The position numbers and the translations under genes are program-made. Below the pieces are notes generated by a model, which was not told the DNA's origin, searched no databases, and saw only the letters and a list, made by a program, of their open reading frames with translations. A stretch of DNA of 64,000 nucleotides from Meiothermus sp. (GTDB lineage Bacteria; Deinococcota; Deinococci; Deinococcales; Thermaceae): the NCBI RefSeq assembly GCF_026004055.1, contig NZ_BPIJ01000002.1, forward strand, positions 187,803 through 251,802, read 5' to 3'. Every line of letters starts with the position of its first letter. Position 1 is the stretch's first letter. Below, one piece after another: positions 53,498-63,664 of this stretch.

Positions 53498-53616
53498 TAT
53501 CGCGCTCTTCATAGACGTGGCCGCCCACGAAAACGAGAATGCTTCTGGGCTCATCGCGTTTCTGTGGGATAGTGGACTCAGGGCAGGATAGCTCGATATG
53601 GGTGAAGATCGCTCTA
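53498..53616. mobile_element. MITE-like element, copy 2
   Basis: 119 bp bounded by TA. Left end TA-TCGCGCTCTTCATA and right end GGTGAAGATCGCTC-TA form imperfect inverted ends. Inside, GACGTGGCCGCCCACGAAAA matches copy 1, and CCCACGAAAACG / CGCGTTTCTGTGGG form an inner stem. No coding capacity. Confidence 0.65.
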
Positions 53617-53639
53617 GAATGCGCTCAAACTCTTTTGTG

Positions 53640-53659
53640 CTATTTTTCCCATAAAATAG
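53640..53659 (+). promoter_or_regulatory. candidate operator upstream of korA
   Basis: CTATTTT-TCCCAT-AAAATAG, a perfect 7-bp inverted repeat about 100 bp before the korA ATG. It resembles, with wider spacing, the CTATT/AATAG pairs at 24222 and 40861. Confidence 0.4.
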
Positions 53660-53755
53660 GGCCTAAAGTCACTCAAATACCTCACCGTTTTCCGATAGGA
53701 TAGTACCGCAGACCCAGGGCTGGCCTGATGGGTTTTTAAAGCACTAGGAGGTGCC

Positions 53756-55579
<1,824 letters not shown>

Positions 55580-55595
55580 CCCAAGGATTGTTTTT

Positions 55596-56651
55596 ATGGA
55601 AAACCCCAACCCCATCCCTTCCGAGCGGGCCCCCATCAAGCTCAATACGGTGGGCCTGAGCAAAAAAGACTACGACGGCGCTCCCAGCACCTTGTGCAAG
55701 GGCTGCGGGCACAACAGCATCGCCAGCCAGATCGTCCAGGTTGGTTACGAACTGAACCTGAGGCCCCACGAGATTATCAAGCTCTCGGGCATCGGCTGCT
55801 CGTCCAAGTCGCCGGCCTATTTTCTGGGCATGTCCCACGGCTTTAACGCCCTGCACGGCCGGATGCCCAGCGTGGCCACCGGGGCTTTGCTGGCCAACCA
55901 TACCCTCAAAGCCATTGGGGTCTCGGGCGACGGCGACACCGGCAGCATTGGGATGGGCCAGTTTAAGCACCTGATGCGCCGCAACGTGCGGATGGTCTAC
56001 ATCGTGGAGAACAACGGAGTCTATGGCCTGACCAAAGGCCAGTTCTCGGCCACCGCCGAGGAGGGCCTCGAGCTCAAATATGCCGGCCACAACGAGTTTC
56101 CTCCGATTGACCTGTGCATGGAGGCCATCATCGCCGGGTGCGGCTTTGTGGCCCGCAGTTTTGCCGGCGACGCCAAACAGGTGCGCGAACTGCTCAAAGC
56201 CGCCCTCTCGCACCGGGGCACCGCCCTGCTCGACATCATCAGCCCCTGCGTAGCCTTCAACAACGAAGATGATAGCCCCAAGAGCTACGGCTATGGCACC
56301 AAACACGAGCAGCCCCTGCACGAGCTAGGCTTTATCCCCTACGCCGAAGAAATCCAGATTGAGCCGATGGAACCCGGTGAGTTCCGCACCGTGCGTCTGC
56401 ACGATGGCTCCCTCATCCGCCTGCGGAACCTGGACAAAGACTACGACCCCACCAACAAACTTGCGGCCCTCGAGCGCCTTTTGCGGGCTCAGGAGACCGG
56501 CGAGTTCATCACCGGCCTCCTCTACTACAACCCCAATCGGCCCAGCCTGGCCGAGGTAGAGGGGCTCAGCACCCCCTTAGCCCGGCTCTCCGAGCCGCAA
56601 CTGCGCCCCAGCAAAAGAGCCCTGGAGCAGTTCTTGCAGGCCTACCGTTAG
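55596..56651 (+). CDS. korB: 2-oxoacid:ferredoxin oxidoreductase beta subunit
   Basis: 351 residues. TPP-binding motif ISGDGD-type VSGDGDTGSIGMGQFKHLMR with NNGVYGLTKGQFSATAEEGL. Cysteines for the 4Fe-4S cluster lie in TLCKGCGHNSIASQIV and SGIGCSSKSPAYFLG, with a later one in ISPCVAFNNEDDSPKSYGYG. It pairs with KorA, 17 bp upstream. It ends 1 bp from the convergent YdcF-like gene. Confidence 0.95.
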   Translation: MENPNPIPSERAPIKLNTVGLSKKDYDGAPSTLCKGCGHNSIASQIVQVGYELNLRPHEIIKLSGIGCSSKSPAYFLGMSHGFNALHGRMPSVATGALLANHTLKAIGVSGDGDTGSIGMGQFKHLMRRNVRMVYIVENNGVYGLTKGQFSATAEEGLELKYAGHNEFPPIDLCMEAIIAGCGFVARSFAGDAKQVRELLKAALSHRGTALLDIISPCVAFNNEDDSPKSYGYGTKHEQPLHELGFIPYAEEIQIEPMEPGEFRTVRLHDGSLIRLRNLDKDYDPTNKLAALERLLRAQETGEFITGLLYYNPNRPSLAEVEGLSTPLARLSEPQLRPSKRALEQFLQAYR

Positions 56652-56652
56652 C

Positions 56653-57438
56653 CTACAACCACCCCTGCAAACGGTACTTCAGCAGCCCCAGATACTCCCG
56701 CGCCAGGGGGGTGAGGGCTTGCAAGCGGTCGGCGGGGGCGGTGAGGGCTAGGTCGAAGCGGGGTTCGCTCGAGACCACGCTGACCACCTCAAGCCCCAGC
56801 TTGCGAAAGGCCCCGGCAGCGCGGCGGCTGTGGGCGGGGGTGGTAACCAGCAAAACCCGGTTCCAGCCTTGCTCCCTGACTACCCGGGCCACCGCCAGGG
56901 CCTCGGTGCGGGTGGTGCGCATCTGGGGCAACAAGACGATTTCCGGGCCTTCTGTGCCGTAAAGGGCTTGCACGCGCGTACGGGCCTCGAGGCCCAGCGA
57001 AGGGCAGCGGGCATCGCCGAAAATCTCGCCCATGGTGTCGGAGAGGGAAATGCGGGGCGCATATCCGGCCCGCCAGAGCTCCAGGCCCTTGACCAGCCGG
57101 GCCAGCGAGGAGGCCTCGAGTTCCCCCGCCCCGCAGTGCATCCCGCCCCCCAACACCACGATCAGGTCTGCTTTTTGGGGCGCTTCGTCAACAACCAACC
57201 CGTTCATCAGTACCCTGGTGAGCGGGGTAAAGACCACCGCTGCAACGAGCAGGGCACAAAGCCCGCTTCCCAGCAGCAAAATCCGGAAGGTCGGGCCATA
57301 TAAACCCAAGAGCGCACCCCCCAGCCATAGCCCCAGCAACGGCCCAAGCCCCAACTCGGGGTTAATCACCAGCCCCAGCGGCAAGAGCAACAGGCTCAAC
57401 CCTGCCGCCATTAGCAAACGCTCTACCCGTCTCAACAT
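56653..57438 (-). CDS. YdcF/DUF218 family protein
   Basis: 261 residues. Membrane segments near 9-30, 31-48 and 52-75 are followed by the DUF218 domain from about residue 85: QKADLIVVLGGGMHCGAGEL, ASSLARLVKGLELWRAGYAP, then EALAVARVVREQGWNRVLLV and TPAHSRRAAGAFRKLGLEVV. Related proteins (ElyC, SanA) affect envelope maintenance; the reaction is unknown. Transcribed toward korB. Confidence 0.9.
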   Translation of the reverse strand: MLRRVERLLMAAGLSLLLLPLGLVINPELGLGPLLGLWLGGALLGLYGPTFRILLLGSGLCALLVAAVVFTPLTRVLMNGLVVDEAPQKADLIVVLGGGMHCGAGELEASSLARLVKGLELWRAGYAPRISLSDTMGEIFGDARCPSLGLEARTRVQALYGTEGPEIVLLPQMRTTRTEALAVARVVREQGWNRVLLVTTPAHSRRAAGAFRKLGLEVVSVVSSEPRFDLALTAPADRLQALTPLAREYLGLLKYRLQGWL

Positions 57439-57458
57439 CTTCCCAATCTTACGCAGCT

Positions 57459-57500
57459 TTCCACCTTCGGCCTTCGACTTTGGGCCTTTTGCTTTCGGCT
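57459..57500 (-). repeat. heptamer tract before the second acyl-CoA dehydrogenase
   Basis: Six clean units on the minus strand: AGCCGAA, AGCAAAA, GGCCCAA, AGTCGAA, GGCCGAA, GGTGGAA. The most regular tract in the window. Confidence 0.8.
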
Positions 57501-57506
57501 CTCTAT

Positions 57507-57545
57507 TGCATAACGCTTTTTATGCACAAACCGCGTGATACGATA
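57507..57545 (+). promoter_or_regulatory. 37-bp element and promoter before the second acyl-CoA dehydrogenase
   Basis: Same element as 31232-31268 (31/37 identical). Here it includes a perfect inverted repeat TGCATAA-CGCTTT-TTATGCA (57507-57526), which could bind a dimeric repressor. TACGAT (57539-57544) lies exactly 6 bases before the ATG. Confidence 0.75.
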
Positions 57546-57550
57546 TATTC

Positions 57551-58672
57551 ATGGCCGTTCTGACCACCGATCAAAAAATGGTGCTGGACATGGTGCGGGC
57601 GGTTTCCCGCGAGGTTTTGTGGGAGCTGGCGCCGGAGTACGACCGCTCGGGGCAGTACCCCTGGCCCCAGCTCCAAAAGCTGGGCCAGCTAGGCTTGCTG
57701 GGCATGACCACCCCCGAAGCCTGGGGCGGGGCCGGGCTCGACGCGGTCACCTGGGCCCTGGCCCTGGAAGAAATCGCCGCGGCCGACCCCAGCGTGGCGG
57801 TGATTCTCTCGGTTACCTCGGGATTACCGCAGTACCTGCTGAACCGGTTTGGCACCGAGGCTCAGAAAAAGAAGTACCTGGTGCCGCTGGCCAAGGGCGA
57901 GTGGATCGGGGCCTTCTCCCTCACCGAACCACACGCCGGCTCCGACCCGGCTTCCCTAAAAGCTGCAGCTCGCAAAGTGCCGGGGGGTTGGCTGCTGGAC
58001 GGCCTTAAGAGCTGGGTTACGTCGGGGGGGCAGGCCCAGATGTATGTGGTGATGGCCCGGAGCGAGGCCGGCATCAGCAGCTTTATTGTGGAAAAAGACA
58101 CGCCCGGCCTCAGCTTTGGCAAACCAGAGGACAAGATGGGCCTTCACGCTGCGCACACCTGTGAACTGCGCTTGGAGGGGGTCTTTGTACCGGAGGAAAA
58201 CCTGCTCGGGCAGGAGGGCCGGGGGCTAGCCCAGGCCCTAGCCGGGCTGGACTCCGGACGCATCGGCATTGCCGCCCAGGCGGTGGGTATGGCCCGTGCC
58301 GCCTTTGAGATCGCCAAGCAGTACGCCGATGAGCGCACCCAGTTCGGCCAGAAGATTCGGGAGTTCCAGGGGGTGGGCTTCAAACTGGCCGAGATGCACA
58401 CCCAGATTGCCGCTGCGCGGGCCCTGGTGCTCGAGGCCGCCGCCAAAAAAGACCGCGGGGAGAAGTACACCCTCGAGGCCTCTACCGCCAAGCTCTTCGC
58501 CTCGGACGTTGCGGTGGGCGTAACCCGCAATGCAGTCCAGATTCTGGGTGGCTACGGCTACCACCGCGAGTACCGGGTGGAGCGCTACTATCGCGACGCC
58601 AAAATCACCGAAATTTACGAGGGCACCAGCGAGATTCAAAAGCTGGTTATTGCCAGGGAACTGTACCGATAA
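57551..58672 (+). CDS. acyl-CoA dehydrogenase (second)
   Basis: 373 residues. MVLDMVRAVSREVLWELAPE, FSLTEPHAGSDPASLKAAAR, GWLLDGLKSWVTSGGQAQMY, RTQFGQKIREFQGVGFKLAE, VGVTRNAVQILGGYGYHREY and YEGTSEIQKLVIARELYR follow the family order, with the catalytic Glu in the last motif. It is only distantly like the dehydrogenase at 31406, so the two likely differ in substrate. It is probably leaderless and shares the 37-bp element with the first gene. Confidence 0.95.
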   Translation: MAVLTTDQKMVLDMVRAVSREVLWELAPEYDRSGQYPWPQLQKLGQLGLLGMTTPEAWGGAGLDAVTWALALEEIAAADPSVAVILSVTSGLPQYLLNRFGTEAQKKKYLVPLAKGEWIGAFSLTEPHAGSDPASLKAAARKVPGGWLLDGLKSWVTSGGQAQMYVVMARSEAGISSFIVEKDTPGLSFGKPEDKMGLHAAHTCELRLEGVFVPEENLLGQEGRGLAQALAGLDSGRIGIAAQAVGMARAAFEIAKQYADERTQFGQKIREFQGVGFKLAEMHTQIAAARALVLEAAAKKDRGEKYTLEASTAKLFASDVAVGVTRNAVQILGGYGYHREYRVERYYRDAKITEIYEGTSEIQKLVIARELYR

Positions 58673-58696
58673 AGCGGCCTCCCATTGCAGCCCTGG

Positions 58697-58720
58697 GGCC
58701 TTTAGCCGTAGGCTTGGGGC
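58697..58720 (+). repeat. short heptamer tract
   Basis: GGCCTTT, AGCCGTA, GGCTTGG, then GGCC, ending at the start of the flavoprotein gene. The phase is kept but base similarity to the consensus is weaker than elsewhere. Confidence 0.5.
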
Positions 58721-58722
58721 CG

Positions 58723-59319
58723 ATGAATGTGCTCATTGTGTATGCCCATCCCAACCCCGCCTCGTTTAATGCAGCCATGCGCGACCTGGCAGTGCGGGCT
58801 TTGAGCCAGGCTGGACACAGCATTCTGCTTTCCGACCTCTACACCATGCGTTTCAACCCGGTACTGAGCGCGCAAGAGTTGCAGGGCGACCTGCGCGAGA
58901 TTCAGCCCGAGATCGAGAAGGTTCGCCGGGCCGACCTGCTCTTGTTTCAGTTTCCCAATTGGTGGTACGGAATGCCCGCCATCTTGAAGGGCTGGATAGA
59001 CCGGGTGTTTGCCTATGGCTTTGCCTACGACGACGAACACTCCTTTGAAACCGGCCTTTTGCGGGGCAAAAAAGCCATGCTGAGCCTCACCGTAGGCGCC
59101 CGCGAGGATTACTTCCGCGAGGCGCCCCAGCGCGACCTCATGCGGGTACTCGAGCCCATCCACTACGGCATTTTTGCTTATTGTGGCATGGAGGTACTGC
59201 CCCCTTTTATCGCCTACGGGCCGGGGGAGATGAGCGAGGCCGAGCGCAAGGCCACCCTCGAGGCCTTCCGCGAACACCTGCAAAAACTACCGGAACTCAC
59301 ACCCCTTCGCTTCAGCTAA
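58723..59319 (+). CDS. NAD(P)H:quinone oxidoreductase-like flavoprotein
   Basis: 198 residues from MNVLIVYAHPNPASFNAAMR. The flavodoxin-2 fold has RADLLLFQFPNWWYGMPAIL, KGWIDRVFAYGFAYDDEHSF and KKAMLSLTVGAREDYFREAP, matching the NQO/MdaB/KefF group. It should carry FAD or FMN and reduce quinones in two-electron steps. TAGGCT lies 8 bases before the ATG. Confidence 0.92.
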   Translation: MNVLIVYAHPNPASFNAAMRDLAVRALSQAGHSILLSDLYTMRFNPVLSAQELQGDLREIQPEIEKVRRADLLLFQFPNWWYGMPAILKGWIDRVFAYGFAYDDEHSFETGLLRGKKAMLSLTVGAREDYFREAPQRDLMRVLEPIHYGIFAYCGMEVLPPFIAYGPGEMSEAERKATLEAFREHLQKLPELTPLRFS

Positions 59320-59348
59320 ATTTCAGTCAGGGCCCCTAGGCTAAGGTT

Positions 59349-60386
59349 ATGCACCGCCGCACCCTTCTCAAGGGCCTCGCCACCCTGCTGGCAGGCGCTC
59401 GTGGGTTCGCACAAACCGCACCTCAACCCAATAACCCCTCTTTTCACCGAGTGGCCGCCGACTACTCCGCCCAAAACCGGGGCATTTCGTTGCTGGTAAT
59501 GGTAGACGGCCAGATTGTGTTCGAGGACTACCCTGGCAGGGGCAGCCCCGACCGGGCTCACGAGCTGGCCAGCGGCACCAAAAGTTTTTGTGGGGTGATG
59601 GCCGTGGCGGCTGCGCAGGACGGGCTCGTCTCGCTGGACGAGCCCCTGGCCCAAACCCTGACCGAGTGGCAGGGCGACCCCTTGCGTTCACAGATCACCC
59701 TGAGCCAGCTTTTGCACCTCACCAGCGGCATTCCCGGCGGCACCCTGGCCCGCCCCCCCACCTACCAGGCCGCCATTCAAACCCCCGCCGAAGCCCCGCC
59801 CGACACACGCTTTTCCTATGGCCCTATCCCCTTTCAGATTTTTGGCGAGGTGATGCGCCGCAAACTACAGGGCGACCCTCTTTTGTATCTGGAGCGCCGT
59901 ATCTTCAGGCCCATTGGCCTCGAGTACGCCTTCTGGCGCCGCGGATCCGACGGCCACCCCCACCTGCCCTCCGGAGCCTTCCTGACCGCCCGCAACTGGG
60001 CCCGGTTTGGCGAGCTGGTACGCACCGGAGGGCTCTGGCAAGGGCGGCGGGTTTTGCAGGCCGACCTGCTGGAAAAGTGCTTCGAACCCTCGAGGGTTAA
60101 CCCCCTCTACGGCCTGACCTGGTGGCTGGGCCGCCCCATCAGCCCGGCACAGCGGGCCGCCATTGGCCGCGTGGGACAGGACATAGGCTCGCTGGCAAGC
60201 ACCCCTGGTCTGCCCGACGACCTGGCGGTTGCAGCAGGGGCCGGCGACCAACGGCTGTACATCAGCCGCAAGCTAAAGCTGGTGGTGGTACGCCAGGCCG
60301 AGGGCATTGTAGAAAGCCTTGCGGGTCGTAGAACGGCCTTTTCGGATGCCACCTTTCTGCGCCTATTGCTCACCGGCCAGCCATAA
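59349..60386 (+). CDS. exported serine hydrolase of the beta-lactamase/class C family
   Basis: 345 residues. The N-terminus HRRTLLKGLATLLAGARGFA has a twin-arginine start and signal-like region. The active serine is in LASGTKSFCGVMAVAA (Ser-Gly-Thr-Lys). The Tyr motif lies in DTRFSYGPIPFQIFGEVMRR, where Tyr-Gly-Pro replaces the usual YxN, as in esterase-type members. So an esterase or peptidase role is more likely than beta-lactam hydrolysis. TAGGCT lies 6 bases before the ATG. Confidence 0.85.
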   Translation: MHRRTLLKGLATLLAGARGFAQTAPQPNNPSFHRVAADYSAQNRGISLLVMVDGQIVFEDYPGRGSPDRAHELASGTKSFCGVMAVAAAQDGLVSLDEPLAQTLTEWQGDPLRSQITLSQLLHLTSGIPGGTLARPPTYQAAIQTPAEAPPDTRFSYGPIPFQIFGEVMRRKLQGDPLLYLERRIFRPIGLEYAFWRRGSDGHPHLPSGAFLTARNWARFGELVRTGGLWQGRRVLQADLLEKCFEPSRVNPLYGLTWWLGRPISPAQRAAIGRVGQDIGSLASTPGLPDDLAVAAGAGDQRLYISRKLKLVVVRQAEGIVESLAGRRTAFSDATFLRLLLTGQP

Positions 60387-60410
60387 ATCACCATGCTATA
60401 CACTGCCATC

Positions 60411-60968
60411 GTGACGCAAGGTGAAGTGCGCGAAATGGTCTGGAGCGCTCTGGCGCAGCATCGGGCCGCTGCCTACCCCACCCCACCCCACGGACACCAC
60501 CCCAACTTTGTGGGAGCCAGCCGAGCCGCCGAGCGCCTGATGGCCTTGAAACTGTGGCAACTGGCCACGGTGGTGCTGGCCGGCCCCGACCAGGTGCTCA
60601 AACCCTTACGAGAGGCCGCTCTGAAGTCAGGAAAAATCGTCCTCATGCCCCATCCGGACAAGGCCGGGCAGTTTCTGAGCCTCGAGGGCCTGCTGCCCCA
60701 TCAGCTCAAGCGGGTGCGGGAAATAGCCCAGCTGGGCAAACCCATTGAACTAGGCCAGACCGCGGTTGACCTGGTGCTGGTGGGAAGCGTGGCGGTGGAC
60801 GAGCAACTCAACTGGATCGGCAAGGGCTACGGCTTTCCTTACAAACACCTACACGTAGCCGCCCCCTGGGTCACCCTGGCCCACACCCTAATGGTGTTTG
60901 ACCGGCTGCCCTGCGAGCCAGAGCGCAGGCTTGACTTGGTGGTAACTCCCCATCAGGTTATCCCCTGA
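60411..60968 (+). CDS. 5-formyltetrahydrofolate cyclo-ligase-like protein
   Basis: About 185 residues from GTG 60411, set by TACACT exactly 6 bases before; the frame also opens at 60393. The MTHFS-like pattern includes ARRAAERLMALKLWQLATVV-type segments, GKIVLMPHPDKAG and DLVLVGSVAVDEQLNWIGKG YGF, the last being the conserved GxGxGYxD-like loop. It belongs to the distant, archaeal-like MTHFS-domain group; whether it acts on folinate is not certain. Confidence 0.8.
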   Translation: MTQGEVREMVWSALAQHRAAAYPTPPHGHHPNFVGASRAAERLMALKLWQLATVVLAGPDQVLKPLREAALKSGKIVLMPHPDKAGQFLSLEGLLPHQLKRVREIAQLGKPIELGQTAVDLVLVGSVAVDEQLNWIGKGYGFPYKHLHVAAPWVTLAHTLMVFDRLPCEPERRLDLVVTPHQVIP

Positions 60969-60990
60969 CGGCATTGGCCAAAAGCCGCCT

Positions 60991-61455
60991 TTATCGCGAA
61001 CCATCAAGGCGAAATGCCATCAAAGGCGGTCTAAGCCGTACCGTGACCCGGCTTCCTACAGCAGGAGGGGTGGGCGCCGACAAAAGCACTTGCAGCGGGC
61101 CGTTATCATCACCCTGCACCTGCAACACAAAAAACACCTCGTCCAGCACAGCTTCTACCTGGCCGGTCATTTGGTAACGGCCAGCCCCAAGATGGGTGAG
61201 GGCCTGGGTATGCTGCGTGGGCTCCCAGTGTTCAACCTGTCCGTGCAAAATTAGCTGGATTTCACTCTTGGAACAAGGAACCAGGCCGCGGTCGAAGGCG
61301 AATAGAGGCCCCATTGGCGTGAGCACCTCGAGCATAGGGCTTCCCAGCGGCTCGGGGCTTACCGGCCAGGTCTGGGCGTATTGCGAAAAACGCTCCCAGA
61401 AATACTCTGGACTGTCCTCGAGGGCCTTACGGTCTGGACGGATGGCCGTATTCAT
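60991..61455 (-). CDS. uncharacterised protein
   Basis: 154 residues. The N-terminus (NTAIRPDRKALEDSPEYFWE) is polar; the rest appears beta-rich with repeated short strands (YQMTGQVEAVLDEVFFVLQV, VGSRVTVRLRPPLMAFRL), possibly an OB or PilZ-like barrel. No membrane segment or signal. TATGAT lies 8 bases before the ATG. I do not recognise a family. It is convergent with the cyclo-ligase gene. Confidence 0.65.
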   Translation of the reverse strand: MNTAIRPDRKALEDSPEYFWERFSQYAQTWPVSPEPLGSPMLEVLTPMGPLFAFDRGLVPCSKSEIQLILHGQVEHWEPTQHTQALTHLGAGRYQMTGQVEAVLDEVFFVLQVQGDDNGPLQVLLSAPTPPAVGSRVTVRLRPPLMAFRLDGSR

Positions 61456-61517
61456 GGCATTTCATCATAAAGCCAAAAAAGGATGCGCCCTGCTCACCCC
61501 CCCATTTCCACCGAATT

Positions 61518-62141
61518 CTAGTCTCTGGGCGCGGGGAGCCCCAAACCTAGCCAGCGGCTCGAGAGCCTGAGCCCAATGGTTACCAAAGCCCCCAGCACCA
61601 CCGCCAGGGCCGAGTAGGTGGGCACAAAGGTGTAGATGAGAAAAACCACCGCCGCGCCCCCACTCGCCGCGGAAGCATACAGGTCGCGGTTGCGGTAAAA
61701 AATGCCGGGAATCTCCCCTGCCAGCACATCGCGCAAGACCCCACCCCCCACCCCCGAAACCGTGCCCACAAACACACTACCCCAGAAGCCCAGCCCAAAA
61801 GCCAGGGCCCGCTCGGCCCCCAGCGCCGCAAACAACCCCAGCCCCAGGGTGTCAAAGTAGTAGATGGGGCGCTCGAGCCGACCCAAGCGGCGATAAAACC
61901 GCCACACCAAAAGCGCCACCAGGAACACCAACCAAAGCACCGGTTCGTTCCGCAGTGAACCTGCCGGCAGCGAGCCCACCAGCACATCCCGAATGGCCCC
62001 ACCCCCAATGGCGGTTACTCCAGTCAGTACAATGATGCCCACCAGATCGAAGCGCTTTTGCACCGCCACCAGCGCCCCCGAGACCGCAAAGGCCAGCAGG
62101 CCCGTCCAGGCCAATACATCGAGCAGTTGCCAGTGTTGCAT
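61518..62141 (-). CDS. YicG/TRIC-type membrane channel
   Basis: About 207 residues from MQHWQLLDVLAWTGLLAFAV; a GTG 18 bases earlier is possible. Two repeated halves each hold a glycine-rich motif: VLTGVTAIGGGAIRDVLVGS and GTVSGVGGGVLRDVLAGEIP. With about seven membrane segments this is the UPF0126/YicG family, now known as bacterial TRIC-like channels that can pass K+ or, in some, glycine. The gene may be in an operon with ispF 107 bp upstream. Confidence 0.92.
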   Translation of the reverse strand: MQHWQLLDVLAWTGLLAFAVSGALVAVQKRFDLVGIIVLTGVTAIGGGAIRDVLVGSLPAGSLRNEPVLWLVFLVALLVWRFYRRLGRLERPIYYFDTLGLGLFAALGAERALAFGLGFWGSVFVGTVSGVGGGVLRDVLAGEIPGIFYRNRDLYASAASGGAAVVFLIYTFVPTYSALAVVLGALVTIGLRLSSRWLGLGLPAPRD

Positions 62142-62184
62142 AAACCCAGGGGATTCCACCCGTTACTTCATCCGCCAATCGAGG

Positions 62185-62227
62185 TGCCGAAGGCTTAGGG
62201 CTCTAAAGCTTGTGGCTTGCGACCCGC
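62185..62227 (+). repeat. heptamer tract between the YicG and ispF genes
   Basis: TGCCGAA, GGCTTAG, GGCTCTA, one extra A, AGCTTGT, GGCTTGC, GACCCGC. One single-base slip interrupts the period. Confidence 0.6.
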
Positions 62228-62247
62228 AACCGTTTCTAAACCAGCGC

Positions 62248-62760
62248 CTACCCCTTTTCTCCCTGCTTTTCCGGGATGGGCTCGAGGTAGACCATGGCCC
62301 GGCACTGGGCATGATCGGGGGCTAGCCCCTCTGAGGTCTTGAAGGTAAGGCCCACCCGGCTTTCGGGCAGTCCGGTCAGGAAGGCCAGCTGTTGCTGAAT
62401 AATTGCTCGGTGCGGCCCCAGCTTGGGCCGATCCAAAACCACCACCGCCACCATCTGAGCCAATCGGTAGCCCTTGTCCCGCACCTTTTGCAACACCAGC
62501 TCGAGAATCACCCGGCTTTCCAGGCCTTTCCATTTGGGGTCGTGGTCGGGGAAAAAGCTGCCGATATCCCCCAGTGCAAAAGCTGAAAGCAAAGCATCGG
62601 ACAGCGCGTGCAGAATTACGTCGCCGTCGGAATGGGCAATGGCACCCCGCTCACTCTCGAGGTGAACCCCCCCTAGCCACAGCTCCCGCCCCTCCCCCAG
62701 GCGGTGCGAATCCTCCCCGTAGCCAATAAGCAGTGGAGCAGTCGTAGATTTCTCTGCCAC
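62248..62760 (-). CDS. ispF: 2-C-methyl-D-erythritol 2,4-cyclodiphosphate synthase
   Basis: 170 residues. Zinc ligands lie in GYGEDSHRLGEGRELWLGGV (Asp, His) and GAIAHSDGDVILHALSDALL (His). The DIGSFFPDHDPKWKGLESRV loop and the C-terminal FKTSEGL are diagnostic. It works in the MEP route to isoprenoids. GTG start; TAGGAT lies exactly 6 bases before it and its last bases form the edge of MITE copy 3. Confidence 0.96.
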   Translation of the reverse strand: MAEKSTTAPLLIGYGEDSHRLGEGRELWLGGVHLESERGAIAHSDGDVILHALSDALLSAFALGDIGSFFPDHDPKWKGLESRVILELVLQKVRDKGYRLAQMVAVVVLDRPKLGPHRAIIQQQLAFLTGLPESRVGLTFKTSEGLAPDHAQCRAMVYLEPIPEKQGEKG

Positions 62761-62770
62761 GCACTTATCC

Positions 62771-62876
62771 TATCGCGCTCTTCACAGACGTGGCCGCCCA
62801 TCCAGGCGGCCACTGTACTGTCTAGGACAAATCTTTTTTGAAGTTGCTTGACTCAAAATATGTGAAGTGCGCTCTA
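62771..62876. mobile_element. MITE-like element, copy 3
   Basis: 106 bp bounded by TA. Left end TA-TCGCGCTCTTCACA and right end TGTGAAGTGCGCTC-TA are inverted with two or three mismatches. An inner palindrome GTGGCCGCC-CATCCA-GGCGGCCAC lies at about 62800-62823. No coding capacity. The left TA overlaps the ispF -10 box. Confidence 0.7.
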
Positions 62877-63067
62877 ACTTTTTTGAGCTCAAAGCCCAAT
62901 GCCGAAGGCTAAAAGCATGCTCACGCTGCCAGCCACGTGCGACTTGAGACCCGCCACATCTGGCTCAAACTGGATCCTGATCAAAGCACCAGGTTGACTA
63001 ACCACTGAACCCGACCAGGGCACCCGACCCTCGACGCCAGGCCCGGGGCCCCTTTTAGAATGGGCCT
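62877..63067. other. intergenic stretch after MITE copy 3
   Basis: Contains a heptamer tract at 62886-62920 (AGCTCAA, AGCCCAA, TGCCGAA, GGCTAAA, AGCATGC) and the -10 box TAGAAT (63056-63061) of the HD gene. Nothing else is recognised. Confidence 0.6.
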
Positions 63068-63628
63068 ATGGCGATCTACATGGTTTATGAAGACGCTTTG
63101 GCCCTGATGAAGCGCTTTACCCCTTCAGAAAGCCTGCAAAAACACATGATGGCAGTGGAGGCTGCCATGCGGGCCTATGCCCGAAAATATGGCGAGCCCG
63201 AAGAAAAATGGGCCATTACCGGTATCCTGCACGACTTCGACTACGAGCAATTCCCCGAAACCCACCCCTACAAAGGGGTTGAGATGCTGCGCGAGATGGG
63301 CTATCCCGAGGATGTCCTGGAGGCCATTCTGGGCCATGTAGACGTACCCGAACACCCCCGCCACTCCCTTATGGCCAAGGCCTTGTTTGCCGTAGACGAG
63401 CTGGTGGGCCTGATTACGGCGGCGGTCTATGTGCGGCCCGACAAGAGCATCCAGAGCCTGGAGCTGAGCAGCCTGAAAAAGAAGTTCAAGGATAGGGCGT
63501 TTGCGGCCAAGGTAGACCGTGAGGGCATCGTGCGCGGAGCCGAGGAACTGGGGGTAGATCTCGACGAGCACATGGCGTTTGTGCTGGAGGCCATGAAAGC
63601 CGATGCCAAGCGGCTAGGACTGGCGTGA
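63068..63628 (+). CDS. HD domain phosphohydrolase
   Basis: 186 residues. Metal ligands: His in LQKHMMAVEAAMRAYARKYG, the His-Asp pair in WAITGILHDFDYEQFPETHP, His in AILGHVDVPEHPRHSLMAKA and Asp in LFAVDELVGLITAAVYVRPD. It is a small HDIG-type hydrolase; the substrate is not known. TAGAAT is 6 bases before the ATG, so probably leaderless. Confidence 0.9.
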   Translation: MAIYMVYEDALALMKRFTPSESLQKHMMAVEAAMRAYARKYGEPEEKWAITGILHDFDYEQFPETHPYKGVEMLREMGYPEDVLEAILGHVDVPEHPRHSLMAKALFAVDELVGLITAAVYVRPDKSIQSLELSSLKKKFKDRAFAAKVDREGIVRGAEELGVDLDEHMAFVLEAMKADAKRLGLA

Positions 63629-63664
63629 ACCGCTTCCCAGTAAGCCTTGGGGTAGGCTAGAGGG

